DNA of 64,000 nucleotides from Priestia aryabhattai B8W22 (GTDB lineage Bacteria; Bacillota; Bacilli; Bacillales; Bacillaceae_H): NCBI RefSeq assembly GCF_000956595.1, contig NZ_JYOO01000001.1:242218-306217 (forward strand). Direction: 5' to 3'. The position numbers and the translations under genes are program-made. Shown in pieces: positions 44,416 to 53,786 of this stretch. Numbering within the stretch: position 1 is the stretch's first letter; each line of letters begins with the position of its first letter. The notes under the pieces were generated by a model that was not told the DNA's origin, ran no database searches, and worked only from the letters and a program-made list of their open reading frames with translations.

Positions 44416-46638
44416 ATGAAAGAATCACCTTTAGCAACATTCAGCCGATTCATGACTGGGAAAGTGAGTCGATGGGTTGTTATTGCCATATGGATTCTGG
44501 CAACTGCAGTTCTAACAATTGCTTGGCCTGCCGTGAATAAAACGGAAGTGAACAATGCACCCAACTTAAGTGAGAATTCACCTTCCGTAGAAGCTGAAAA
44601 TCTCATAAAGAAAGAATTCCCTGACTCATCAGGGGTTCCTGCCCTGCTTACATGGCATAAAGATTCAGGTTTGAATACTGATGACTTAAAATCTATTCAG
44701 CAGGTGGCGGCAGATTTAGAAAAGAAACCATTAGAAGAACAAACTTCTACTCTGCCTTTGTATAAATTACCGTTAGCCGCTTTACAAAAAATGATTTCAA
44801 AGGACGGTACAACGCTTGTACAGCCTATTTTCTTTAAAGAAAACGTTGAGACGGATGTACTAGAAAAAAATCTAGATACGATTAAAAAACAAGTAAAAGA
44901 AAACGTTTCATACGATTCTTTTGCGACAGATATAGATGAAAAAGACAAATTAAGCACGCGCGTTACGGGTCCTGTAGGAATTCAAGTAGATGCAACGAGC
45001 TTATTTGAAGGAGCAGACGTTTCGTTACTAATTGCGACAGTTTTATTAGTCTTAATTTTACTTCTTGTTATTTATCGTTCCCCAATTTTAGCGATTATTC
45101 CTTTAATCGGCGTAGGTTTTGCCTATGGGGCGCTGAGTCCAATTCTCGGTATTTTAGCAGATAAAGGATGGATTACGGTTGACTCGCAGTCCATATCCAT
45201 TATGACCGTTTTATTATTTGGAGCCGGAACAGACTATTGTTTATTTTTAATTTCCCATTATCGCGATGAGCTTCGTAAAGTAAAAGATAAGAGACAAGCA
45301 CTTATCAACGCCTTTAAAGGTGCTTCAGGTGCTATAGCGATGAGTGGATTTACAGTTGTCATCTCTCTTTTAGCTTTAATCGTAGCAAAATACGGTGCTT
45401 ACCACCGTTTTGCAATCCCGTTTAGCTTATCTATTCTTATTATGGGGCTAGCAAGTTTAACACTTATCCCTGCCCTGCTTTCGGTTATGGGACGAGGTTC
45501 TTTTTATCCTTTCGTTCCTCGTACTCCTGAAATGGAAGAAGAATTAGCGAAAAAGAAAGGAAAACCGGTGCGTGACCGAAGAGAGAAAAACCGTTTCGGG
45601 AATTGGATTGGTAATGTCGTTACGACTAAACCATGGACAATCATTGTAGCTTGTCTAGTCTTTTTTGGAGCTTTATCCATTTACTCTAGTCAAATCAAGT
45701 ACACGTATGATTTATTGTCTTCTTTCCCTGAAGATATGCCTTCTCGTGAAGGATTTAAGATTATTTCTGATGCCTACTCTCCTGGCGAACTGGCACCAGC
45801 ACAAGTAGTTATTGATACGGAAGGAAAATCAATAGATCTAGAAAAAGCATTAAAGAAAAATGATCTTATTAGTACCGTTTCTGCACCTCAAAGTGGTAAA
45901 AGTAATAAGAATTTAAAAGTATATGATGTCACGTTTAATATAAATCCATATAGTATAGAAGCAATGGAAGCTATTCCAGACTTGAAAGATGCAGCAGAAA
46001 AGGCACTATCGCAGTCAGGAGTTTCCAAAGTGGAATCCAAAGTATGGATTGGCGGTCAAACAGCGACGCAATATGATACGATGACGGTTAGTGATAAAGA
46101 CAACAGTATCATTGTCCCGCTAATCATTATTTTTATATCGCTGCTGCTATTGGGTTACTTACGTTCTATTGTAGCTATGCTTTACTTGGTTGGAACGGTT
46201 ATCTTGTCTTACAGTGCAGCTTTAGGGTTAGGCTGGCTTATCATTCACAACATCATGGGGGCAGATGCTATTCAAGGAGCGATTCCTTTATACGCATTTG
46301 TATTTTTAGTAGCGCTTGGTGAGGATTATAATATCTTTATGATCTCAAGCATCTGGCAGAAAAAGAAGCACATGCCATTAAAACAAGCCATTAAAGAAGG
46401 AGTAAGCGAAACAAGCGGTGTGATCACATCAGCTGGAATTATTTTAGCTGCTACCTTCGCGGTTCTAGCAACACTGCCTATTCAAGTTCTCGTTCAGTTC
46501 GGCATTATTACTGCTTTAGGCGTTCTGTTAGATACATTTATTGTGCGACCATTCCTTGTACCTGCAATCACTACGGTTTTAGGAAGATTTGCTTTTTGGC
46601 CAAGTAAAGTGGAAATGGTATCAGAAAAAGAGCATTAA
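44416..46638 (+). CDS. MMPL/RND-superfamily exporter (YdgH/YdfJ-like)
   Basis: 740 residues. Two similar halves each carry one long extracytoplasmic domain and about six helices. MMPL landmarks: GAGTDYCLFLISHYRDELRK in half one and ALGEDYNIFMISSIWQKKKH in half two, both with the coupling Asp. Exports lipids, antimicrobial compounds or similar; substrate unknown. ATG with GAGGGAG upstream. Confidence 0.92.
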   Translation: MKESPLATFSRFMTGKVSRWVVIAIWILATAVLTIAWPAVNKTEVNNAPNLSENSPSVEAENLIKKEFPDSSGVPALLTWHKDSGLNTDDLKSIQQVAADLEKKPLEEQTSTLPLYKLPLAALQKMISKDGTTLVQPIFFKENVETDVLEKNLDTIKKQVKENVSYDSFATDIDEKDKLSTRVTGPVGIQVDATSLFEGADVSLLIATVLLVLILLLVIYRSPILAIIPLIGVGFAYGALSPILGILADKGWITVDSQSISIMTVLLFGAGTDYCLFLISHYRDELRKVKDKRQALINAFKGASGAIAMSGFTVVISLLALIVAKYGAYHRFAIPFSLSILIMGLASLTLIPALLSVMGRGSFYPFVPRTPEMEEELAKKKGKPVRDRREKNRFGNWIGNVVTTKPWTIIVACLVFFGALSIYSSQIKYTYDLLSSFPEDMPSREGFKIISDAYSPGELAPAQVVIDTEGKSIDLEKALKKNDLISTVSAPQSGKSNKNLKVYDVTFNINPYSIEAMEAIPDLKDAAEKALSQSGVSKVESKVWIGGQTATQYDTMTVSDKDNSIIVPLIIIFISLLLLGYLRSIVAMLYLVGTVILSYSAALGLGWLIIHNIMGADAIQGAIPLYAFVFLVALGEDYNIFMISSIWQKKKHMPLKQAIKEGVSETSGVITSAGIILAATFAVLATLPIQVLVQFGIITALGVLLDTFIVRPFLVPAITTVLGRFAFWPSKVEMVSEKEH

Positions 46639-46735
46639 GTAGTAAAACAAAGATGTTCTATAGGTAATTTCCTATATAGTTTCTATGAATGTAGAAATAA
46701 GAAACTAGCAACTATCATTAAAAAGCAACCAAATG

Positions 46736-46774
46736 ATTCAACCAGCCCCTGGCTAATACTAGGACTGGTTGAAT
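46736..46774 (+). terminator. Probable terminator of the MMPL gene
   Basis: ATTCAACCAG/CTGGTTGAAT 10-bp arms with a long loop. Confidence 0.55.
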
Positions 46775-46844
46775 TTATAAATTCCTTGCATATAAAGTTC
46801 TTTATCCATTGTTTTTTTATCACCACGTTGAGCTGTTACAATTC

Positions 46845-46964
46845 TTACAAGCTAACGTTTATGATTCCCAGTAGATATAAAACACCAAATGCCGTTCCAC
46901 ATATCGCGTTGGCAATAACTCCCCATTTTACAGACTTCATAATGACTGAATGGGTTATTTCCAA
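46845..46964 (-). CDS. Small membrane peptide
   Basis: 39 residues: a TTG start directly behind AGGAGGTGACGAGC, then EITHSVIMKSVKWGVIANAI and CGTAFGVLYLLGIINVSL. One hydrophobic helix. The near-perfect ribosome site is the main support. Function unknown. Confidence 0.5.
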   Translation of the reverse strand: MEITHSVIMKSVKWGVIANAICGTAFGVLYLLGIINVSL

Positions 46965-47053
46965 GCTCGTCACCTCCTCATAATTTCTCCTTTTTATAAC
47001 CTTTATAAGTGAATACATTTATTGTGTAAACAAGCTACAAACATTTTACTAAA

Positions 47054-47434
47054 TTATTCATATTGAACACTTCCTACATATTTAACGCGGTGAATTTCGT
47101 CGTCATCCCTGCTTTTTGTATGTTCAAAATCATACAGTAAAATCAAACTGTTAGCATTAGTAGGTAAGCCCTCTCCGTATTTTTCAACAAAGTTAGGAAT
47201 AACTACATCATCGTACGAACAACCTTCTAGTAATTGTGAAAGTTTATGAACCTTAACCTCCTCATAGTGAGCTTCACTGAAATCTTCGTCAAAGTACTCA
47301 ATGTTAAAGTCCTTTTCGAATTGTGAAGGTATAGTGTCTCCGTCTTCCGTGTAAGCAATCAAAAGATAATTTTCTAGCTCTTTAATAGACGGAAATTTAC
47401 CAACCCATAAAGATACGTAACTTATCTTCTCCAT
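47054..47434 (-). CDS. Imm22-family immunity protein
   Basis: 126 residues. The pattern KISYVSLWVGKFPSIKELEN, TEDGDTIPSQFEKDFNIEYF and LLEGCSYDDVVIPNF fits the Imm22 family of polymorphic-toxin immunity proteins. The ATG at 47434 has AAAGG 8 nt upstream; the frame is open to 47470. No toxin gene is adjacent, so it is an orphan, perhaps against toxins of neighbouring strains. Confidence 0.75.
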   Translation of the reverse strand: MEKISYVSLWVGKFPSIKELENYLLIAYTEDGDTIPSQFEKDFNIEYFDEDFSEAHYEEVKVHKLSQLLEGCSYDDVVIPNFVEKYGEGLPTNANSLILLYDFEHTKSRDDDEIHRVKYVGSVQYE

Positions 47435-47639
47435 ACAATCAACCTTTCTAACAAACATTTTTTCAATCATTTATCTCTACACTAACTTTATACGAATTGC
47501 CCATCAATTAGGTAACTTAAGCTGTTCCATCTCCCACTACGATAACTCCTCAAACAAAATCCCCTGGTTTTTATTGGTTATCATTACTATAATAAGAAGA
47601 ATAACAAATAGTGTATACTGTGAGGGTGACGGAGAATTT

Positions 47640-47861
47640 ATGATTAAAGCTTTTAGCGCATTTTTACTGACTACTATCATTTCTTTTGTTGTAATGGTTG
47701 GCGCTCTACTCATTTGGGTGACCATACAAGGAACTCATATAACCGATCCTTCAGATGGCGATGGATTAGGATTTGCAGTGGCATATGGTGGAATAGCAGC
47801 TATCCCCATTTCGCTTGCGATAGGAGTCTTTGGTGGAATTATTGGTTATTTGAGAGATTAA
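47640..47861 (+). CDS. Small membrane protein
   Basis: 73 residues, two membrane helices (FLLTTIISFVVMVGALLIWV and a C-terminal glycine-rich one, YGGIAAIPISLAIGVFGGII). The ATG at 47640 has CGGAG upstream; the frame is open to 47574. No family recognised. Confidence 0.6.
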   Translation: MIKAFSAFLLTTIISFVVMVGALLIWVTIQGTHITDPSDGDGLGFAVAYGGIAAIPISLAIGVFGGIIGYLRD

Positions 47862-47936
47862 AAATCTAGAGTGAAATTTTAAATGTAATTTGTGAAACTA
47901 ACTAGGTAAATACAATTATATTTGTCTAACTTTCGG

Positions 47937-47968
47937 AAAAAAGCAACCAAATAGTTGGTTGCTTTTTT
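47937..47968 (+). terminator. Terminator after the 47640 gene
   Basis: AAAAAAGCAACCAA-ATAG-TTGGTTGCTTTTTT, perfect 14-bp arms. Confidence 0.85.
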
Positions 47969-48175
47969 ATTCATCATACGTATAGAATGTCTTTTCATTT
48001 ATTATCTGCTATGTGTCCCTTTCGCTCCCAAATAAATTTAAAATGAGGTTAGGAGGAGCGAAGGGAACAAGAACATATTTATGATAATAAAAAAAAGAGA
48101 GAAATCCATTTTATTTTAAGCACCTTATTTCTTCTATTTAAAATGTAACCTCAATAAAAAAGCTTTCACAAGAGC

Positions 48176-48340
48176 TTAATAATTTAATATAAATTCATTT
48201 TCTTCATCGAATTCTGAAACTTCCTTTTGTACAGCTGGTACCTGATCCACAGGGGATGAACTTGAGTAAATAGCAGCAACTAAAGTGATTAGAGACGAAC
48301 AAACAACTACCCATCCTCCATAATACAAAGCTTTTTTCAT
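48176..48340 (-). CDS. Small secreted or membrane-anchored peptide
   Basis: 54 residues: MKKALYYGGWVVVCSSLITL followed by VAAIYSSSSPVDQVPAVQKE and an acidic end. An N-terminal hydrophobic segment fits an anchor or signal peptide. ATG with GGAGGAG upstream. Function unknown. Confidence 0.55.
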   Translation of the reverse strand: MKKALYYGGWVVVCSSLITLVAAIYSSSSPVDQVPAVQKEVSEFDEENEFILNY

Positions 48341-48431
48341 AGTGATCTCCTCCGTATGGTATTCTTTATAAAATATACGACATTTCTAACTTGAAGATAA
48401 TGGAACTATTTCCATTTAGTTAAAAGGTGAA

Positions 48432-48467
48432 AACCCTTAAAATTTTGAAAGGGTTAAGAACCCTTTC
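48432..48467 (-). terminator. Nested hairpins after the 48506 gene
   Basis: Two competing stems share one arm: AACCCTT/AAGGGTT (48432-48455) and GAAAGGGTT/AACCCTTTC (48447-48467). The minus-strand side runs into TTTTCACC. Confidence 0.55.
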
Positions 48468-48505
48468 CGTTTAGCGAACTCGCTTAGCCATATTACTACC
48501 TAACT

Positions 48506-49708
48506 CTATGCATTATTTAGCTTATGTAAAAAATCATCTAGTTCTTCTTCGCTTTGAAATTTAAAAGAGTAGCCAAAATTAGTTGGTATTTTCCCCTTGT
48601 TTATCGCTTTCGGAAAGCTTCTTAATGCCGTATTGTGACTCGGTTTGTCAGGAATTTCAAACTTTTCCTTAGCTGTATCTGGGTGTAGAACAATCGTTGT
48701 TAGCTTATTAGGTAGTAAATATACAATCTCTTTAGTAATTCTGTGTTCAAATTCTATAGCCTTTTTCGTTGGGTGATTCAATTTAAATTTATGTTTATCA
48801 AAGATTTTATCAACCTTTTCGCTTATCGTAATGGTTTTAACTTCAGTGTCGTGGGTTTCTGACATATTCATACGTACTACACTTTCAATACTATTAATTT
48901 GTTCCCAAAACTTTTCCATACCTTGGGTACCAATACCATTTAATTTCATATGCAGCTCATCCATCGGATCGTTAATTTTATTTAGAGAAGTAATTCCTAC
49001 ACGTAAAAACTCACTCAATAGATACTTACATCCATTTACAGGAAGCGTAGTGATAGGCATATCCGCTAGTTCGCTAGGTATAAAAATCTTTTCATTTTTA
49101 AATTGAAGATGAGCATTCATGGGAGATAGCATTGCCTCGTTAGTGGCGGAAAGCTTTAGTTTCGCTACATTTTTTACTTCTTCCTTTTCTAACCTCATAT
49201 CATCAAATTGTTTTTGAATCTCTAACCTCATATCATCAATCTTTTGATCTAGATATAGTTTAAGTGTTTTATCTTGATCGTTATTTGTTTCTGAGGCAAT
49301 AGGAAGTTTATACGCCGGAGCTTTAAACTCGTACGTCACATACAGCTGCATATACCAAACGCTTATTTCAAATAAAAACTTATGAGTCTGCAGCACATCG
49401 GCAGTCTCTACTTCCTTCACGTCATGTACAGCTTTATTTCCCTTCTTTCGAATCCACTCTAATTTTAGATAAATATCTTCTTCAATCGCATTTTGACTAT
49501 ATAATTTATGTATTCTCTCAGCGTGCTTAAGGGCATATAGCTCCTCAAGTTCTTCTTCCTTACTCATTAACTTCACAAGGTGCTCACTATATAAACGGGC
49601 CTGTATCAATGAGGCATGAGGCTCGTTAAACAAATTATCTTCTATACGCTCAGCCAAGTTTGCTAATTCGGTCGAGAATTGTCTAACGAAATCAAATAAA
49701 AAATTCAT
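48506..49708 (-). CDS. DUF4145-like/HhH protein of unknown function
   Basis: 400 residues, no signal peptide. Residues 1-120 resemble the DUF4145 region found at the start of type I restriction R subunits (YSEHLVKLMSKEEELEELYA, WIRKKGNKAVHDVKEVETAD); the R...GNxAxH motif is kept. A coiled stretch (about 145-185) follows, then a helix-hairpin-helix-like segment (GITSLNKIND, LNGIGTQGMEKFWEQI) and a C-terminal beta domain (REITKEIVYLLPNKLT-like). No nuclease or helicase motif is seen. ATG with AGGAG upstream. Stand-alone; a nucleic-acid or defence role is only an inference. Confidence 0.7.
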   Translation of the reverse strand: MNFLFDFVRQFSTELANLAERIEDNLFNEPHASLIQARLYSEHLVKLMSKEEELEELYALKHAERIHKLYSQNAIEEDIYLKLEWIRKKGNKAVHDVKEVETADVLQTHKFLFEISVWYMQLYVTYEFKAPAYKLPIASETNNDQDKTLKLYLDQKIDDMRLEIQKQFDDMRLEKEEVKNVAKLKLSATNEAMLSPMNAHLQFKNEKIFIPSELADMPITTLPVNGCKYLLSEFLRVGITSLNKINDPMDELHMKLNGIGTQGMEKFWEQINSIESVVRMNMSETHDTEVKTITISEKVDKIFDKHKFKLNHPTKKAIEFEHRITKEIVYLLPNKLTTIVLHPDTAKEKFEIPDKPSHNTALRSFPKAINKGKIPTNFGYSFKFQSEEELDDFLHKLNNA

Positions 49709-50189
49709 CTTTCTCTCTCCTGTTTCTTAGTATCTATTAAGCTAAAAATTTCATTAAAAATTACTCGTTTTCAATACTATTTAGTTGAAATTTATTTAAG
49801 GAATGCTTTTATTACTCTTTCACTTGATATGATAGTAACCTTTGCAAATTAGGAAACTGATTATCTGGAGTAGATAAACAAACTTTATATCATGTTTTTG
49901 ATACCAATTATTATGTATTAATTCGTTAGCACTCAACAGTTAGTTTTATATGTAAAGTTATAGATATTTTATATTATTTTAGCATAAAATCTCACAAAAA
50001 ATACTCTCCTTTAAAAAACTACATAACCTTAGTGGCTATCATCACTGTTTTAGAAATTGTATAAATCGGGTTAAATTATCTGTTTATAAAGAAATAATCA
50101 TCTAGATTGGTTTTCCATACAACTTTCATAAAAGCAGCTATTTAGGATAAATTATTACTGAAGAAACATATGCTACTGGAGGTCGTAAC
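49709..50189. other. AT-rich intergenic region with a sigma-B-like promoter
   Basis: No gene. At 50047-50073 GTTTTA-N15-GGGTTA fits a sigma-B promoter for the 50190 gene; the surrounding 26 bp nearly repeat the block at 41971-41996. Confidence 0.45.
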
Positions 50190-50411
50190 TTGTTAATAGG
50201 TGAGATTGTTCAAAAACTAAATAATGGTGCTTCTTATGAAGATATTGCTTCTTCCATTAAAATTAGTGAAGATATCTTGAAAGATGATTTAAAGAAATTC
50301 GGATTTCACTACGATGATAAAGAAAGAAATCTCGTATTTACAGGATACAAATCCGAATATGAAAATACACTTTGTATTTGTTACTCTGATATCAGGAAAC
50401 TTTCTACTTAA
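50190..50411 (+). CDS. Small hypothetical protein with HTH-like N-terminus
   Basis: 73 residues (MLIGEIVQKLNNGASYEDIA, then SSIKISEDILKDDLKKFGF). The N-terminal half looks like a degenerate helix-turn-helix. TTG start with GGAGG upstream. No family recognised. A terminator follows. Confidence 0.55.
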   Translation: MLIGEIVQKLNNGASYEDIASSIKISEDILKDDLKKFGFHYDDKERNLVFTGYKSEYENTLCICYSDIRKLST

Positions 50412-50450
50412 CATTTTTGCGTTAAAATGATATTACTTCTATTAAATCAT

Positions 50451-50482
50451 AAAAGCGCGGGCTGAATTCAGTCCGCGCTTTT
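50451..50482. terminator. Bidirectional terminator
   Basis: AAAAGCGCGG/CCGCGCTTTT with a CTGAATTCAG inner palindrome, between convergent genes. Confidence 0.85.
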
Positions 50483-50490
50483 AACACTCT

Positions 50491-51987
50491 TCATTTTAGT
50501 TCTCTTTTTAATACTTTACCGAGCTGATTTTTAGGAAGTTGATCAATAAAATAAACTTCTGGAACTTTGTAACTTGCCAATCGTTCTCTACAATAGTTTA
50601 GAATATCTTCTTTTGTTAAAGAAGAATGAGGATCCTTTACTACATAAGCTTTAGGTTTTTCTCCATAAACAGGATCTTCTACTCCTACCACAGCAGCTTC
50701 TATAACAGTATCCATTTGCTCAATTACTTCTTCGACCTGATCGGGATAGATATTATCGCCGCCATATACGATAACATCTTTATAGCGTCCCATAATATAT
50801 AAAAAGCCGTCTTGATCTATCTTTCCAGCGTCCCCCATATAGAACCAACCGTCTCGTAGCACTTTGTCAGTCGCCTCTTGATTATGCCAATAGCCTTTAA
50901 AACAGTAGGGGCTTTTTATAATGATTTCTCCAACTTCCCCTGTTTTTACTTCTTGTCCTGACTCAGGATCAATAATTTTTACTTCTACACCGGAAAGAGG
51001 CTTACCCGCCGATTCAATTTTTTCATTTCCCATATCCGGTGTCCATACACTCACTGTCCATGCTTCTGTACTTCCATACCCTTGCATCATTCTAATGCCT
51101 AACTTTTCATACTCTTTAATAAGATAAGCAGGAACTTTTGCTCCTCCTGCAATAGCAACCTTTAGTGAAGAGCTCTTTGAATCCGCATTTTTCACTATTT
51201 CAAGCATTTGCATATACATAGAAGGAAACGCTAGCATCATCGTGATCTTATGAGTTTCAATCGTTTCCCAAATGATTTCGGGTGTAGGATCTGACAACAG
51301 AAATAACCCCATTCCGTTGGAAACAGACTTCAAAATATTATTAATAGAACTCATATGATAAAAAGGATGCGAGGCAAGAAATCGACCATCTTCTTCATAG
51401 TCTATTCGTTGACTCGATGGTTGTATATAAGAATACACATGACCATGCTCAATCATACAGCCTTTTGCATTGCCAGTTGTTCCAGAAGTAAAAAGAAGCA
51501 TCGCAATGTCATCTTGAGAGACCTTTATATTTGGATTTAGTATAGAATACGCAGAAAAAATTTCATTATATTCTTCAGTTGTCTCCACACTATTTTTTCT
51601 TCCTACTTGTAAAGTAATAACGTCATTTAATAGTTCAGAATCAAAAGGAATAGCCTCATGAAATTTTTGGTCGTAGAAAATAACTTTAGGTTGTGCACTG
51701 TCTAAAATATCGATAATCTCATACTTCGTCAGCTGCCAGCTAATCGGAACCGCTACGGCTCCGATTCTTAATGCGGCTAGCAGAATCGTAGGAAACGGAT
51801 GATTGTTTTGACAGAGAATTGCAATTCGATCCCCTTTTTTAATGTTATGGCTTAACAGGTAATGAGCGAGTTGATTGACACGTTCATTATATTCTTTAAA
51901 TGTATGGAAAGATGTACTCCAAATTAAAGCCTCTTTTTCAGCAGATTGTGCAGCCCTTTGCTCTAATAGTTCTCCAAGTGTATACAT
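50491..51987 (-). CDS. Acyl-CoA synthetase (AMP-forming, class I)
   Basis: 498 residues. Adenylate-forming motifs: A3 LLFTSGTTGNAKG, A5 QGYGSTEA, A7 YMGDAGKIDQDG, A8 GRYKDVIVYGGDNIYP and the C-terminal catalytic lysine in NQLGKVLKRELK. It activates a carboxylic acid to its CoA thioester; fatty or aromatic substrate undecided. ATG with AAGGAGAG upstream. A large palindrome lies about 96 bp before the start. Confidence 0.9.
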   Translation of the reverse strand: MYTLGELLEQRAAQSAEKEALIWSTSFHTFKEYNERVNQLAHYLLSHNIKKGDRIAILCQNNHPFPTILLAALRIGAVAVPISWQLTKYEIIDILDSAQPKVIFYDQKFHEAIPFDSELLNDVITLQVGRKNSVETTEEYNEIFSAYSILNPNIKVSQDDIAMLLFTSGTTGNAKGCMIEHGHVYSYIQPSSQRIDYEEDGRFLASHPFYHMSSINNILKSVSNGMGLFLLSDPTPEIIWETIETHKITMMLAFPSMYMQMLEIVKNADSKSSSLKVAIAGGAKVPAYLIKEYEKLGIRMMQGYGSTEAWTVSVWTPDMGNEKIESAGKPLSGVEVKIIDPESGQEVKTGEVGEIIIKSPYCFKGYWHNQEATDKVLRDGWFYMGDAGKIDQDGFLYIMGRYKDVIVYGGDNIYPDQVEEVIEQMDTVIEAAVVGVEDPVYGEKPKAYVVKDPHSSLTKEDILNYCRERLASYKVPEVYFIDQLPKNQLGKVLKRELK

Positions 51988-52082
51988 GATAGCTCTCTCC
52001 TTTAATGATAATGACCAGTTTGAATCATATTTAAATGGTGCTTTATTCTAATTACTTTTAAATCTATAAACTACATTACCCG

Positions 52083-52110
52083 CAATTAACGTTAACGTAA
52101 ACGTTAATTG
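52083..52110. promoter_or_regulatory. Large palindrome upstream of the acyl-CoA synthetase gene
   Basis: Perfect 11-bp arms CAATTAACGTT/AACGTTAATTG around AACGTA; flanks ACCCG and TGGGT extend it with one mismatch. No T-run, so more likely an operator than a terminator. Its ACGTTAACGT core recalls MerR-type sites of acyl-CoA catabolic operons (tentative). Confidence 0.5.
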
Positions 52111-52427
52111 TGGGTGTTTGAAAAAACCATATCTTTTTACCATGTAAAAGAGACATATTAGTTATTTAGAACAGACTATTCAATATACTTTGCAGCTTAT
52201 GCTGAGGAGTTCATAGCGTTTGATCTTGTATGATTCTTTTCTTTTTTAACTTTGGCCCCCTTTGTATCAGCTATTACATATGTTCTCTTTCTATGCGTCG
52301 AGTTAATTGCTAGTTGCACTCTCCATGTGAATAACAAAAATCTTAAGAGTTATATTAATAAAAACGCTAAGATAATATAGAACTTCTCTTCTTGCTATAG
52401 GATCTATAAATGACCATGGAGGAAAAT
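52111..52427. other. Intergenic region
   Basis: Divergent spacer between the acyl-CoA synthetase and CAX genes. No gene or clear promoter boxes beyond the palindrome. Confidence 0.4.
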
Positions 52428-53471
52428 ATGAATAAAGTCTTTTTCATTTTTATGATTATTGGTGTACCTCTTTCAATTATTGGCAGCATTTTTAATTGGA
52501 ATTATATTTTCATGTTTTTTATTTATTGCGTGACGTTAATTAGTTTGGCTAATTACATTAGGCGTTCCACTGAAAGCCTTAGCGTTGTAGTAGGTCCAAC
52601 AGCAGGCGGATTACTTAATGCTACGTTTGGCAACGCTGCGGAAATTATTATTTCATTTTTTGCATTAAGTAAAGGATTAAATACAATCGTCATTTCCTCA
52701 ATTACGGGAGCGGTTCTTGTTAATCTTCTTTTTGCCAGTGGAATATCCATCATTGTTGGAGGAATTCGGTTTAAAAAGCAAAAATTTAGTGTGTTTAAAA
52801 CACGACATAATACCTCCCTCTTAATGTTTGCTATTATCGTAACTTTTGTATTGCCATTTATCTTTGCAAAACGCTTGGATGATAAAGATATGCAGGTTCT
52901 ATCCACTTCTTTTGCTATTGTGATGCTGACTATTTACCTGCTTGCTCTTCTTTTTAAACTTGTCACACATAAAGGGATTTTCACTGGAAACGCAGAAGAA
53001 AATGGAGAAGAACCAGAATGGGGAAAAAAGAAAGCAATCGTTGTGCTTGGACTGGCCACAATTGTACTAGCTTATATTAGTGAAAAACTTGTTGGCACCA
53101 TTGAGCCAGTAGGTGATGCTTTAGGCTGGAATCACGTTTTTATTGGAATTATTGTTGTGGCTATAGTGGGAAGTGCTGCAGAGTACGTGTCAGCAATTGC
53201 AATGGCCTACAATAATAGAATGGACGTAATGGTGGAGATTTCCATTGGTTCAACCGTCCAAACGGCCATGTTTGTTGCTCCTATACTCGTTCTGTTCTCA
53301 TACTCGTACGATTTCTTGCCCCTTGTGTTTAATACAGCGGAAATGATTGCGATGATCCTTGCCGCTCTCATGACGGTGACCGTTGTGAACGATGGTGATT
53401 CCAACTGGTTCGAAGGTGTTTTACTTGTTGGTACCTACATTGCAATAGGCTTCAGTTTTTACCTTTTATAA
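52428..53471 (+). CDS. Ca2+/H+ antiporter (CAX, YfkE/ChaA-like)
   Basis: 347 residues, about 11 helices in two repeats. The CAX alpha motifs are GLLNATFGNAAEIIISFFAL and GSAAEYVSAIAMAYNNRMDV, with the cation-binding glutamates. It expels Ca2+ in exchange for protons. The ATG at 52428 has GGAGG just upstream; an ATG at 52410 overlaps that site. Confidence 0.9.
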   Translation: MNKVFFIFMIIGVPLSIIGSIFNWNYIFMFFIYCVTLISLANYIRRSTESLSVVVGPTAGGLLNATFGNAAEIIISFFALSKGLNTIVISSITGAVLVNLLFASGISIIVGGIRFKKQKFSVFKTRHNTSLLMFAIIVTFVLPFIFAKRLDDKDMQVLSTSFAIVMLTIYLLALLFKLVTHKGIFTGNAEENGEEPEWGKKKAIVVLGLATIVLAYISEKLVGTIEPVGDALGWNHVFIGIIVVAIVGSAAEYVSAIAMAYNNRMDVMVEISIGSTVQTAMFVAPILVLFSYSYDFLPLVFNTAEMIAMILAALMTVTVVNDGDSNWFEGVLLVGTYIAIGFSFYLL

Positions 53472-53786
53472 AATTACTATCGAAACAAAGCGGAAGTTTT
53501 TAAACATAATCAAAGTTTTGCTACATCAATGATGTATAAACGAGCCCTTCATAAGCAAGAGCTCGTTTTTTACGTGTGTTTTGTCTAAATAGAAGTATTT
53601 AAAGTATACTAAACACTTCTATTTATTAAATTGTTTTTCACTTTTTCGTCCAAGATCCTTCCGTATTAATATTTTTTCATCCAGAAAATTTTCTATCTTT
53701 TCCCCTTCCCTTCCATTTGCGGTTTTATTTTCATTTATAAAGTCGTCACTGCTACTTTTCGTTTTATACTTCCCTCGACCTGCTAA
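53472..53786. other. Intergenic region with terminator and antisense open stretch
   Basis: A terminator for the CAX gene lies at 53538-53570 (AAACGAGC/GCTCGTTTTT). A minus-strand open stretch (53619 to about 53800) is lysine- and glutamate-rich but has no start or family, so I do not call it a gene. Confidence 0.5.
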
